Assembly (NCBI GenBank): GCA_905197955.1
Contig: CAJKAR010000010.1
Location: 1 to 64,000 of the forward strand
Source of the DNA: an uncultured Lentisphaeria bacterium
GTDB lineage: Bacteria > Verrucomicrobiota > Lentisphaeria > Victivallales > UBA1829
Length of the DNA stretch: 64,000 nucleotides
Direction: 5' to 3'
The notes under the pieces were generated by a model. It was not told where the DNA came from. It searched no databases and worked only from the letters and a program-made list of their open reading frames with translations. The position numbers and the translations under genes were made by a program. Positions within the stretch are counted from its first letter, which is position 1. Each line of letters begins with the position of its first letter. Shown piece after piece: positions 52,428 through 61,086 of the stretch.

Positions 52428-55400
52428 ATGAAGCGATTGATTCTTTTTTCCCTGTTTGCGGCGCATTGCGTTCTTTCCGCGGGGACGGTCTACCGAACGG
52501 CCGATCTGCAAATGGATGGAGTCAATGCCGGAATCCGTTCGGAGTTCACGGATACTCTGCGCAATCAGGATCTTTACTGGCGGATCGACGGCATTGAACC
52601 GGGAGAATATGTGATTGTTTTGGAAACGGAAACGGGGAAGTCTTCCGGGAGCGAAGATTTTCAGAGTGTTCTCTTCCTGAACGGCCGTCGGATTGAATTT
52701 GATTCCGCCGGAGCGATCCGGCGCAGAAACGGGAAGGAATTTGCGAAGATGCAGTCGCGGAAACTTCCGTTGAAAAACGGCGATCTGATTTCGCTCTCCC
52801 GTTCCAATCAGAAAACAGGGACGATGCGTCTGGAAAAGGAGCGTTTGAAGTTTGCCCCTCTGAAAATTGTCTCCTACCGGAACGAAAAGGAACGCTTCTT
52901 CACCTATACCGGAAGTGAATTGACTCCGGAGGCCCTGAATCTTGTGGTGCGCGACAAGACCGGTGCGCGCACTCTGACGGTCAATGTGAAACTCTTCGAC
53001 TATTTCCGGAACCTTCTGCTCGACGACACGCAGACCGTTTCCGGCGGATTTGTCTGGAAAAAACGTTATCCGTACAAGGTCGGAAAAACCGATCAGTACC
53101 GCGCCGTCGTGACCGTGACGAATGACCGCGGCGATCGCGATGAAAAGTATTTCACCACCTACGCCCACCGTACCGATGGAATCCGGAAGAAAATGTGGAT
53201 GATTCAGAACTGGCTCGTCACCGATGTCAAGGACGACGGCACACTCAAAACCCGTACCATCCAGCCTCTTCCCCCGCCGGACGCCAGATGGCGCAAGCGG
53301 AATCTCCCTGCCACTTACAACGGTTCCCTCGGCTGGTTCAAACATGAATTCACTGTGCCGGAATCCTTGCGCGGCGAGCGCTATCTTCTTCATTTCGATC
53401 TCATCTATTATGATGCGGAGATCTATCTGAACGGGAAAAAGATCGCACATCACGGAGCCCCCTTCTCCTCCGCGGAAGCTCCGCTGGATGTGGACATCAC
53501 CGGTAAATTCAATCCCGCTGCGAAAAACACGCTTCTGATTGCCGTGCGCGGTCCTTATTACCGGATTTTCCAGGAGGAGCTGACGAAGAAGCATCCGGTT
53601 ATGAGCAATCTGCGTTTTCCGGCGACCCACTGGTCATTCGGAGTCGGAGAGGTCTGGCTTGAGGCCCTGCCCGCGAAACGGATCGGCAATGTGTTCATTG
53701 ACACCTCCTTCCGCAAGAAGACGATCTCGGTTCGTGCGGAACTTCCGCCCGGAACAAGCATGAAAAACACCGTTCTGCACCGTGGAAAACGTCTTTTCTC
53801 CTTCGTGGACCGGAAGGAGTGGAAAGAGCCCGTTCTCTGGGAGGCGGATTCTCCCGAACTGCTTCAGATGGAGACGGCGCTGTATGACTCTTCCGGCAAA
53901 CTTCTGGATGTGAAGAACACCCGTTTCGGTTTCCGGGAGTTCTGGACGGAAGGCATGGATATTCTCTGGAACGGGAAAAAATTCCGTACGCCCGCCATAT
54001 CCATGGCGAATCTCTGGTCGTATGAACAGTACATGAAGAACCAGGAGTATCTGGATTACCGCGTTCTGGCAAAGAAGAGCGGAGTGAACTGCATCCGCTG
54101 GATGCAGGGGCCGGGAAGCATTTCGGAGGATTTCTGCGATGAACTCGGCATTGTCTGTGCCCGCGGACTCGTCATGCCGGACCATGCGACGGAATCCATC
54201 CTCAACAACGATGAATACTGGAAAAACAAACGGATGGCGGAACGGGAAATCGTCACCCGGTATTACAATTCGCCGTCGATCTTCACCTGGTTTGTGTCGA
54301 ATGAATTCTATGCGTTCTCCATCGACCGGAACTTTGAGCGTATTGCGGAGAGCATCCGGCATGTGCGGAGTCTGGACAGCACCCGGTTCATCGAAGCCAA
54401 CTGCGACCTTGACATGCGCGGAATGACGCAGACGATCTCGACCCATTATCCTCCCGACAATCACTCTTTCCGCGATGAGAGATTTTTCTATCCGGACAAC
54501 GTCTTCTGGCGTCCTCTGAACGACACCCTGAAACCCGGAGACAAAGTTCCCCGCGGACAGGCCCGGCAGGTTGCGAATCAGTCCATAAAATCTCCGATCA
54601 CCTGGGGCTGCAAGCCGATCGTCATCAACGAATACGGCTGGGACTCCTTCTATATGCCGCCCCACGGTTACACCACTCTTTTCCGCGATTCCGGCTATGC
54701 TTCCGCCTCCATGGATGTTTTTGCGCACATGGTCTACAATAAACTCTCCGCACGGGGCCAGCGCGATGCCGGAGTTTCCATCCAGACTCCATGGCGCCAT
54801 CTGCATTCCAACGATATCGCGTTTACAGTTCCGCCGGTCGATGTCTTTTTCATTCAGAAATATCATACCTTCTATGCCGGCAGGGAAGTCGCCTGGGATG
54901 TCGATCTTTTTTACGACAAATCAACTCCGTCTTCCCTGCACTTCTACTGGACTCTTTCGCAAGACGGCCGGGTGCTTCGGGAAGGCGGGAAAGAGTATGG
55001 CTCTCAGGCATTTTTCTCCGCCCGGGAGACGATCCGTCTGACGATCTCCGAACCGGGCCGTTACGTTCTGAAAGCCGGATTCCGGAACGGCCCCTCGGAT
55101 AAACTGGAACTCACCGTCGCGGCCCGCAAACCGGTTGTGACTCCGGACAATCTGATTCCCGCCTCCGCGGATCTTGAGCTGCGGAAGGAGGAACTTTTGA
55201 AACGTGCAGCTTCCGGTGAAACCATCATTATTGACGCCCGTGAGGATTATCCTGCCTGGCTTCCCGGTTCTCCTGTTCTGACCTCGCGGGAAAATTCCGT
55301 CAATTTCTCGTTCCGTCCGGATCATCCCGTTCTGAAAGGAGTGACGGAGCAGGATCTTTCTTTCTGGTATCCGGATCATAAAACCGCTTCCGGCTACTTC

Positions 55401-57086
55401 AGCAAACCGGCGCTGGGAAATGTTCGGACGATCGTGGAATGCGGCGGTCCGAAGGGGCTTCTCTATTCCGCTCTGATGGAGGCTCCGTACGGGAAAGGCT
55501 GTTTTCTGTATCACCGGTTCCTTCTGGATCCGGAGGTCAATCCTGTCGCGGTCAAACTGCTGGAGAACATGGCAAACTACCGTGCTCCGGGATTCCGGAA
55601 GGCAGGAGTGGTTGCGTCGCCGGAATCCAGAGTTGCGCGCTATCTGAAAAAGTATGGAGTCAGAGCGGAAAAGGCGGCATTCGGGAAACTCGGTCAATAC
55701 GATGTCCTGATCGTGGACGGTTCCGCAAAATACACTCCGGCTGAGCTTTCGGAGCTGAATTCCTTCCGGGGAGGGATGCTGATTCAGGATCCTTCCGAAC
55801 AGTTCGGGATCGGTTCGGAACCGGTCTATACCGATGCCTGGCGCGGACGCGCCATTCGCTGCGGCGATTTTCCGGAGATCGCCGGACTCACCAACACCGA
55901 TCTTTTCTGGCGCGCGGGTGATCCCGGTGAAAAACGGCAGCTTTTTTACCGGAGTCAGTTTATTGCAGGAGAGCTTGGAAAACGTCAGATCACGGGCGCG
56001 GAACCGATGCTTTATCCGGTCCTGCTGGCGAGAAAAGGCAATCGGATTTTCTGCACTCTTGACTGGATGACCGACAATGCCCATGTGCTTCTCCAGTCCC
56101 AGCGGGTCATTTCCGTGCTTCTGACGAATCTCGGCATCGCGATTGATCACCGGGAACGTCCGGATATTCCCAAGGGAATTTCCTTTGTCCGGATGGATCT
56201 CTCCTCGCTTCTCAACCGCACGGCCGATGATGAAACTGAATTTGACGGCAAAGGCGGCTGGTCGGATCAGGGCCCGAAAAAGGATGCCCGTGAATTCATC
56301 CGCCGTCTGCCGGCCGGAACGCACACTCTTGCCGGGATCCCGTTCCGCATCGAGCAGCCGAACTTCTGCATGATGCTGGAATCCCGCTATGCCCGCGGCG
56401 GATACCGGGATCCGGAGATTGCGGTCGGCCGGAAAATCAATTCGCTGTATCTGCTTCATTCCTCGGCATACACTTCCTCGCAGAAGAACTTCAGCATCTA
56501 TGTGAATTACGCGGATGGTTCCAGATATGAGATTCCGATGACCGGACGTACCAATATGCGGGATTGGGCCGTGGTCAATCCGGAAGAGCCCTTTCCGTTT
56601 GAAATCGACACCTTTACCACAGTTGCGTGCACGGTCCCTCAGGCAACCTTCGGCAAGGCTTCGCTCTGGCGGACCGGATGGATCAATCCCTCTCCGGACA
56701 AGCCCGTAAGATCCATTTCGTTTGCTTCTGGCGGGAGAGCGTGCCCTCTGATTGTCGCTCTGACGCTCGGAGTTGACAAAGGGAAGCGCGAGCTCTCCAT
56801 TGCGGAGCAGAAACAGTTTGCCGCTCTTCTGAAGCAGGGATTCAAAGCGCAGAAGAAAAAGGATTTCCGAAAAGCAGTCGAATCTTATGAACAGGCATTG
56901 GAGATGAGCGAAGAGGATCTTTCCGTTTTCCGCAGTCTTGGCGGCTGCTATGAGGCGCTGGGGGATTATCGGAATGCTTTCCGGGTGTATCTGCGGTCTC
57001 TGGAACTGAACATCAATCAGCCGGATGTTCAGCATCTCAGAGACAACGCGAAGGCAAAGCTTGAATCCGGTTCTGAGGGGCGTTGA
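52428..57086 (+). CDS. Giant secreted GH2-type protein with C-terminal TPRs
   Basis: A 1552-residue exported protein (signal ending near LSA-G, residue 19). After an N-terminal beta region, a GH2 sugar-binding jelly roll (about 290-415: WFKHEFTVPESLRGERYLLH, FGVGEVWLE), an Ig-like domain and a TIM barrel follow. Predicted acid/base is Glu626 (FVSNEF) and nucleophile Glu735 (VINEYGW). Residues about 900-1350 may include a GATase-like domain (GQYDVLIVDGSAKYTPAEL). The last 90 residues form TPRs (ALEMSEEDLSVFRSLGGCYE). The ATG at 52428 is preferred to a GTG six bases upstream. TPRs on an exported GH2 enzyme are unusual. Confidence 0.82.
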   Translation: MKRLILFSLFAAHCVLSAGTVYRTADLQMDGVNAGIRSEFTDTLRNQDLYWRIDGIEPGEYVIVLETETGKSSGSEDFQSVLFLNGRRIEFDSAGAIRRRNGKEFAKMQSRKLPLKNGDLISLSRSNQKTGTMRLEKERLKFAPLKIVSYRNEKERFFTYTGSELTPEALNLVVRDKTGARTLTVNVKLFDYFRNLLLDDTQTVSGGFVWKKRYPYKVGKTDQYRAVVTVTNDRGDRDEKYFTTYAHRTDGIRKKMWMIQNWLVTDVKDDGTLKTRTIQPLPPPDARWRKRNLPATYNGSLGWFKHEFTVPESLRGERYLLHFDLIYYDAEIYLNGKKIAHHGAPFSSAEAPLDVDITGKFNPAAKNTLLIAVRGPYYRIFQEELTKKHPVMSNLRFPATHWSFGVGEVWLEALPAKRIGNVFIDTSFRKKTISVRAELPPGTSMKNTVLHRGKRLFSFVDRKEWKEPVLWEADSPELLQMETALYDSSGKLLDVKNTRFGFREFWTEGMDILWNGKKFRTPAISMANLWSYEQYMKNQEYLDYRVLAKKSGVNCIRWMQGPGSISEDFCDELGIVCARGLVMPDHATESILNNDEYWKNKRMAEREIVTRYYNSPSIFTWFVSNEFYAFSIDRNFERIAESIRHVRSLDSTRFIEANCDLDMRGMTQTISTHYPPDNHSFRDERFFYPDNVFWRPLNDTLKPGDKVPRGQARQVANQSIKSPITWGCKPIVINEYGWDSFYMPPHGYTTLFRDSGYASASMDVFAHMVYNKLSARGQRDAGVSIQTPWRHLHSNDIAFTVPPVDVFFIQKYHTFYAGREVAWDVDLFYDKSTPSSLHFYWTLSQDGRVLREGGKEYGSQAFFSARETIRLTISEPGRYVLKAGFRNGPSDKLELTVAARKPVVTPDNLIPASADLELRKEELLKRAASGETIIIDAREDYPAWLPGSPVLTSRENSVNFSFRPDHPVLKGVTEQDLSFWYPDHKTASGYFSKPALGNVRTIVECGGPKGLLYSALMEAPYGKGCFLYHRFLLDPEVNPVAVKLLENMANYRAPGFRKAGVVASPESRVARYLKKYGVRAEKAAFGKLGQYDVLIVDGSAKYTPAELSELNSFRGGMLIQDPSEQFGIGSEPVYTDAWRGRAIRCGDFPEIAGLTNTDLFWRAGDPGEKRQLFYRSQFIAGELGKRQITGAEPMLYPVLLARKGNRIFCTLDWMTDNAHVLLQSQRVISVLLTNLGIAIDHRERPDIPKGISFVRMDLSSLLNRTADDETEFDGKGGWSDQGPKKDAREFIRRLPAGTHTLAGIPFRIEQPNFCMMLESRYARGGYRDPEIAVGRKINSLYLLHSSAYTSSQKNFSIYVNYADGSRYEIPMTGRTNMRDWAVVNPEEPFPFEIDTFTTVACTVPQATFGKASLWRTGWINPSPDKPVRSISFASGGRACPLIVALTLGVDKGKRELSIAEQKQFAALLKQGFKAQKKKDFRKAVESYEQALEMSEEDLSVFRSLGGCYEALGDYRNAFRVYLRSLELNINQPDVQHLRDNAKAKLESGSEGR

Positions 57087-57096
57087 AGAGGTGTCT

Positions 57097-57127
57097 CTTC
57101 CGGCGGGATCCTTTTTCCTGCCGGAAG
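57097..57127. terminator. Inverted repeat between convergent genes
   Basis: CTTCCGGC (57097-57104) pairs with GCCGGAAG (57120-57127) around a loop containing a T-run. It sits in the 60-base gap between the GH2-TPR and hpt stop codons and may end transcription from both sides. Confidence 0.4.
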
Positions 57128-57146
57128 GGCCGATGCGGAGAAGAGA

Positions 57147-57662
57147 TCAGTTTTTCGCCGCGATGAAAGGATAATGTCTGCCGAGCCCCTGGTCGTCATC
57201 GAGGCCGTAGCCGAAGACGAAACGGTCGGGGATGATGAATCCGCAGTAGTCCGCCTGAAATCCGTTGCTCCGTCCGGTTGGTTTGTCCAGCAGAACGCAG
57301 GTTCGGAGCGACGCAGGAGAAAATGAGAGAATGTGTTCCCGGATTTTGATCAGCGTTTTGGAGGTGTCAAGAATGTCATCCAGCAGAATGACATGGCGGT
57401 TGGCGAGATCGAGGCTGAAGGTGTTTTTCAAGGTGAGTTCGCCGCTGACCGTGCCGCGGTATGACGATGCTTTGACGGTGTCGAACCAGACCGTCAGATT
57501 AAGCTGACGGAGCAGATCGGAAGCAAATACAACCGCCCCGTTTGCAATCGCAATGACGACCACTTCCCGGTCTTTGTAATCGCGATTGATCTGTTTGCCA
57601 AGTTCCGCAACTTTAGCTCGAATGGTCTCTTCGTCGATCAGAATGGAATAAGCCGGATTCAT
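57147..57662 (-). CDS. hpt: Hypoxanthine phosphoribosyltransferase
   Basis: A 171-residue purine-salvage enzyme that joins hypoxanthine or guanine to PRPP. The PRPP-binding motif VILLDDILDTSKT (91-103) and the flexible-loop segment KASSYRG (64-70) are typical, as is the C-terminal FIIPDRFVFGYGLD. Length is normal. It overlaps the preceding lipoprotein gene by four bases and ends the three-gene operon that begins at 59229. Confidence 0.94.
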   Translation of the reverse strand: MNPAYSILIDEETIRAKVAELGKQINRDYKDREVVVIAIANGAVVFASDLLRQLNLTVWFDTVKASSYRGTVSGELTLKNTFSLDLANRHVILLDDILDTSKTLIKIREHILSFSPASLRTCVLLDKPTGRSNGFQADYCGFIIPDRFVFGYGLDDDQGLGRHYPFIAAKN

Positions 57663-58225
57663 TTTTGTTTTGTTTCCTCCCGGATCAGGGTTTTGAGTTG
57701 CCGGATCTGCGTCAGAGCCGCTTGCGACATTGCTTCGGCAAATGCCTCAGGAGTGTTCTCTTTTCTTGGCTCCGAAACGGTCAATGTACGGACGAGAAGC
57801 GGATTGGCGGAGTGCTGTGAGGTCAGGATGTATTGAACCGTCAAATCTGCCGTCATGGAGTCGTCATTTGCCTCGAACCGGAGAATTGTGCCGGAGAGAC
57901 GCAGAGCACGATCCGTCATTTTCGACGGATCAAAGGCAGATCGGAACAGCCGTGTCAGCATTGCCGATGGCGTCTGTCCCCATTTGCTGTATTCATCGAC
58001 GCTCAGGCGGGTTCCTTTTCGATGGAGCATCTTGTACTTTGCCGGAGAATCTGAATGGAACGGCAGGATTTCGACCTCTTCCGTGAAATTCCGCTCTTCC
58101 GCCGGAAGGGGGAGAAGATCATAGGAGACCGTCTCCCGGACCTCCTGTTTCGGCAGATTTACGCCGAAACAGCCGGAGGTGAAGACGGCGGCAGCGGTCA
58201 GAACAGCCAGAAGAAGAAATCTCAT
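57659..58225 (-). CDS. Lipoprotein, possible ABC-transport auxiliary (PqiC/DUF330-like)
   Basis: A 188-residue protein with a lipoprotein signal and lipobox TSGC (Cys19). The mature start (YDLLPLP), the middle (LRLSGTILRFEAND, ADLTVQYIL) and the size recall PqiC/DUF330-type auxiliary lipoproteins of MCE-type lipid transport. No MCE gene is nearby, so this is tentative. It overlaps both neighbours (LysM lipoprotein and hpt) by four bases. Confidence 0.65.
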   Translation of the reverse strand: MRFLLLAVLTAAAVFTSGCFGVNLPKQEVRETVSYDLLPLPAEERNFTEEVEILPFHSDSPAKYKMLHRKGTRLSVDEYSKWGQTPSAMLTRLFRSAFDPSKMTDRALRLSGTILRFEANDDSMTADLTVQYILTSQHSANPLLVRTLTVSEPRKENTPEAFAEAMSQAALTQIRQLKTLIREETKQK

Positions 58226-59229
58226 CGTTTTCCTCCCGGCAGAGGCGGCAGCACCAGTTCCTGTCCGATGCGGAGCAGGCCTTTTTCTCCGAGCTGGGCT
58301 TTGTTTGCATCCCAGATCAGGCGGTAGTAGCGGGAGGAGCCGTAGTATTTTTTCGCAAGATTGTAGAGGGTATCGCCTTTGACAACCTTATGCGTTTTCT
58401 GTGCGGATGGAATCGTCACGGCTCCGGCGACGGTGGCGACACTCCCGGCTGCGGCGGCACTAGCAGTTTTTTCCGGCTGTGCGACAGGTTTTGTTTTTCC
58501 GTCTCCGGCTGCCGTGGAAGAGGAGCTGGAAGCGGCGATCTTTGCATTTTCCCAGGAATCCGCGGAATCTGCCGGATCAGGCTTCTGTCCGCCGGGAGGC
58601 GGGAGCGGATCGGAGCCGGGGGTCCGACCGGGTTCGACCGGATCGGGCTGTTCCATCTGTTTTTTCAGATTCTGGACCGTTTTGCGGAATTCCGAGCTGT
58701 CGCGGCTGAATTTTTCGATTCTGGAGCGCATTTCGCTGTTCTGATTCCGGAGAAGGGTGTTCTGTTCCCGCAGTTTGGCTCCGTAGGCGACATATTGGTC
58801 GAGGAGCTTTTTGACTTTGGCTGCCTCTGCGTATGCCTTCGCGGTTTCGGCGGATTCAAACTGTTTGGAGAGGGAATCGAAGGCCTTGCGCTTGGAGATC
58901 TCGATGAATTTGGAGACATTTTCCGCATCGGGCGAATTTTTAGCCAGCTCCAGATAGCGCTGATAATGGTAAATTGCCTTGAACGGATCATCCAGGTTGT
59001 CCCCGTAGAGCGCGGCAAGCTCATAATGGGTGATCGGGGATCGGGGGCAGACATTGAGGAATTCTTCATAGTATTCCGCCGCCTCCTTGTAGTTTCCGGA
59101 TGCCTTGCACGCACCCGCCTTCACGAAAAACGGATGTTCCTTTTCCTTGCCGATATAGTCTCCGCATGAAGAAAACAGCATCATGGACGCGAGAAGCGGC
59201 AAAACGGTCAAAATTTTTTTGATCTGCAT
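58222..59229 (-). CDS. Lipoprotein with TPR, coiled coil and C-terminal LysM domain
   Basis: A 335-residue envelope protein. The lipoprotein signal ends at Cys22 (FSSC). TPR-like helices (about 30-120) are followed by a coiled coil (about 125-190), a Pro/Gly- and then Ser/Ala-rich linker, and a LysM domain (about 280-331: VVKGDTLYNLAKKYYG, LRIGQELVLP) that should bind peptidoglycan. It thus bridges the lipid bilayer and the cell wall. It is the first gene of its operon and overlaps the next gene by four bases. Confidence 0.88.
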   Translation of the reverse strand: MQIKKILTVLPLLASMMLFSSCGDYIGKEKEHPFFVKAGACKASGNYKEAAEYYEEFLNVCPRSPITHYELAALYGDNLDDPFKAIYHYQRYLELAKNSPDAENVSKFIEISKRKAFDSLSKQFESAETAKAYAEAAKVKKLLDQYVAYGAKLREQNTLLRNQNSEMRSRIEKFSRDSSEFRKTVQNLKKQMEQPDPVEPGRTPGSDPLPPPGGQKPDPADSADSWENAKIAASSSSSTAAGDGKTKPVAQPEKTASAAAAGSVATVAGAVTIPSAQKTHKVVKGDTLYNLAKKYYGSSRYYRLIWDANKAQLGEKGLLRIGQELVLPPLPGGKR

Positions 59230-59265
59230 ATTTGCTCCTGCTGTTTCAGTTTTCTGACATGTGGG

Positions 59266-59294
59266 AATATAACACGGAAACCGGGGATAATCAA
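59266..59294 (-). promoter_or_regulatory. Promoter of the LysM-lipoprotein-hpt operon
   Basis: The -35 box TTGATT (59294-59289), 17-base spacer and extended -10 TGTTATATT (ending at 59266) lie about 37 bases before the start codon. Confidence 0.65.
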
Positions 59295-59402
59295 AAGAAA
59301 AGTTCAGAATTTGATAGAGGAAAGCAGAAAGCGGAGGATTCCACCCGATGAGAGTCGCTGGAGATTCTGTTTCCGTATGACAAAGAGTTCCTGAGGGGAA
59401 AT

Positions 59403-59432
59403 CGGACGGAACCGATGATTCGGTTCCGTCCG
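59403..59432 (-). terminator. Strong hairpin downstream of the flavin reductase-like gene
   Basis: A perfect 12-bp stem (59403-59414 with 59421-59432, 6-base loop) lies about 20 bases after the stop codon on the minus strand. Only a short ATTT follows, so termination may be Rho-assisted. It closes the UDG-to-flavin-reductase operon. Confidence 0.6.
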
Positions 59433-59451
59433 GCAGAATTCTGTATTTTTA

Positions 59452-59949
59452 TTACCGCAGCTGATAACCTTTGCCGAAATTGACGAGTCGCCGGATGGAT
59501 TCATCCGTGTTGACATGGGATGCAATCACCTCTCCGACAATCAGCGGACAGTTGCCGGGGCGGTATTCCGTGACAAGACGGCACTCGAAATTGGCAACCG
59601 CATCCGCGAGAATCGGTACGTTTCCTTTGGAAGGCGGGGAGAATTTCAGTCCGGATTTTGTTCCTTTGTCTTCGTTATGTCCGTGGGTTGTGCCGACGTA
59701 GAGGGTCTCCTTTGCCATCTCTGTCGACGGATATGCAATGACAAACTCTCTGTTCCGGCGGATCAGTTCGAGTGTATAGGCCTGATCGTCGATTCCGACC
59801 AGGAACATCGGAGGATCATCCGAGACCAGACAGACCCATCCGATCGCCATCAGATTGATTCTTCCTTCGTCATTTTTTGTGATTGCCAGAACCACCTGTT
59901 CCGGATATTTCCGATTCCAGGCCTCTTCGATTGCTGCTGTTTTCTGCAT
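59452..59949 (-). CDS. Flavin reductase-like (FMN-binding split barrel) protein
   Basis: A 165-residue cytoplasmic protein of the flavin-reductase-like split-barrel family. It has INLMAIGWVCLVSDDPPMFLVG near the N-terminus, REFVIAYPS and the late CPLIVGEVIASHV. It should bind FMN; reduction of flavin or another oxidoreductase reaction is possible. AAAGGA lies just before the ATG at 59949. Its first 80 bases lie inside the 3' end of the upstream membrane-protein gene. Confidence 0.87.
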   Translation of the reverse strand: MQKTAAIEEAWNRKYPEQVVLAITKNDEGRINLMAIGWVCLVSDDPPMFLVGIDDQAYTLELIRRNREFVIAYPSTEMAKETLYVGTTHGHNEDKGTKSGLKFSPPSKGNVPILADAVANFECRLVTEYRPGNCPLIVGEVIASHVNTDESIRRLVNFGKGYQLR

Positions 59950-60349
59950 GACTTTTTCCTTTCAGAAACAAAAGATCCGCAGCCGCACCTGCGACTGTGA
60001 TCAGAATAACCAGAATTGTTCCGCTGATTGCCACTCTTTCGATCTGTGGAAGAAACGCCATCGGCAGAAAGAGGATTCCTAGCAGGATCGGATGCAGCAG
60101 ATAAAGCCGGGAGAGCGAATAACGGTGTTTCAGAATCGCCCGCAGAAGAAACGCCAAAAACAAAGCCGGATAGATGATCAGGAACCATGCTGTCGCCTGA
60201 AGTCCGCAGGGTTCGTATCCGAACGGGGACCATTCAAAATAGGATAAGGCGACGGCAATCGCGGTCCGGAGAGAAGCAAAGGTCAGCAGAAGAACCAGAA
60301 GTTCCCCTCCCCATTTGCAGATGGTTTGCAGCATGGATTTTTTTTTCAT
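59870..60349 (-). CDS. Small four-helix membrane protein
   Basis: A 159-residue protein with four hydrophobic helices (starting at LLVLLLTFASL, AWFLIIYPALFLAFLL, LYLLHPILLGILFLP, ISGTILVILITVAG) and a polar C-terminal tail. No family is recognised. The ATG at 60349 begins a basic start (MKKKS); an ATG at 60403 lacks a ribosome site. Its last 80 bases overlap the flavin reductase-like gene in another frame, much more than the usual 4-base overlap, so the tail may be a frameshifted or extended C-terminus. Confidence 0.7.
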   Translation of the reverse strand: MKKKSMLQTICKWGGELLVLLLTFASLRTAIAVALSYFEWSPFGYEPCGLQATAWFLIIYPALFLAFLLRAILKHRYSLSRLYLLHPILLGILFLPMAFLPQIERVAISGTILVILITVAGAAADLLFLKGKSHAENSSNRRGLESEISGTGGSGNHKK

Positions 60350-60423
60350 GGCGAATGAATCTTTTCTCTCTCTCTGCGCTGAGCGGAATCGTCCGGTCAG
60401 CATAGTGCCGATTGCCGGACGGA

Positions 60424-61065
60424 TCAGCTCTCCACACGGCAGAGCGAGGAGTAGTATTCATTGAACTCTTTGAAGGAACGATTATACCGTTCCAGTTCCT
60501 CTTTGACAAGCAGTTTGCGGCGCTGATCGGAATTTCTCTGCATGGGAAGCGTGAGAATGTCGAACAGCTCCGAAACGCTGTGCAGAAGGCTGATCTCCAT
60601 ATCGCCGATGGAATCGTCCACCAGACGGATTTTCGCGATGGCAAGCGGTCCTCCGAACGATTCGATTCCGCGCTCGCTTGTTGCCATTTCCAGAGAGGTT
60701 TCGGCGGATTCCTTCAGCACTTCCAGAATTTTCCGGATGGTCTTCAATGTGGGCAGACAGGGATCCTCGGCGGATTTCCCATCGCTTTCGTTCTGAATGT
60801 AGGTCAGGTTGGAGATCACCACATCAATCAGTCTCAGGCTGAGGTCGTAGTATGCGGCGCGGAGCGAGTCGTTGAGCATGAAGAAACGGGATTTGAACAG
60901 CACGGTCAGATTATGGTAGGCGCAGTCGCTCCGGGCAAGCCGGACAGGAAGATTCATTCCGGCGATCGGATTTTTTCCCGCTTCCGTTTTGAATTCGAAA
61001 GGCGAAATCATCTTGATTCCGCGTTTGACTTTCTCAAGCATTCCCGAGGATTCTTTTTCCGGCAT
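60424..61065 (-). CDS. Conserved-looking helical protein of unknown function
   Basis: A 213-residue soluble, helix-rich protein with no signal or membrane segment and no domain that I recognise. It has an Arg/Lys-Asp/Glu-rich surface and phrases such as FKSRFFMLNDSLRAAYYDLS and RLVDDSIGDMEISLLHSVSE. GAAGG lies close to the ATG. It starts 21 bases after the uracil-DNA glycosylase gene, in the same operon, which hints at a housekeeping role. Confidence 0.75.
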   Translation of the reverse strand: MPEKESSGMLEKVKRGIKMISPFEFKTEAGKNPIAGMNLPVRLARSDCAYHNLTVLFKSRFFMLNDSLRAAYYDLSLRLIDVVISNLTYIQNESDGKSAEDPCLPTLKTIRKILEVLKESAETSLEMATSERGIESFGGPLAIAKIRLVDDSIGDMEISLLHSVSELFDILTLPMQRNSDQRRKLLVKEELERYNRSFKEFNEYYSSLCRVES

Positions 61066-61086
61066 GATTCACCTTCTCTGTTGATG

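Noticed and set aside
49542..53630. A 1362-codon open frame on the minus strand
   Set aside because: It is antisense to the GH42, small exported and GH2-TPR genes. All three are in the same plus frame, so the absence of TTA/CTA/TCA codons in that phase leaves the antisense frame open. Its translation is rich in Arg, Pro, Ser and His with no domain.
53634..57035. Two minus-strand frames of 410 and 704 codons
   Set aside because: Antisense shadows of the GH2-TPR gene, which has a signal peptide, catalytic residues and a ribosome site.
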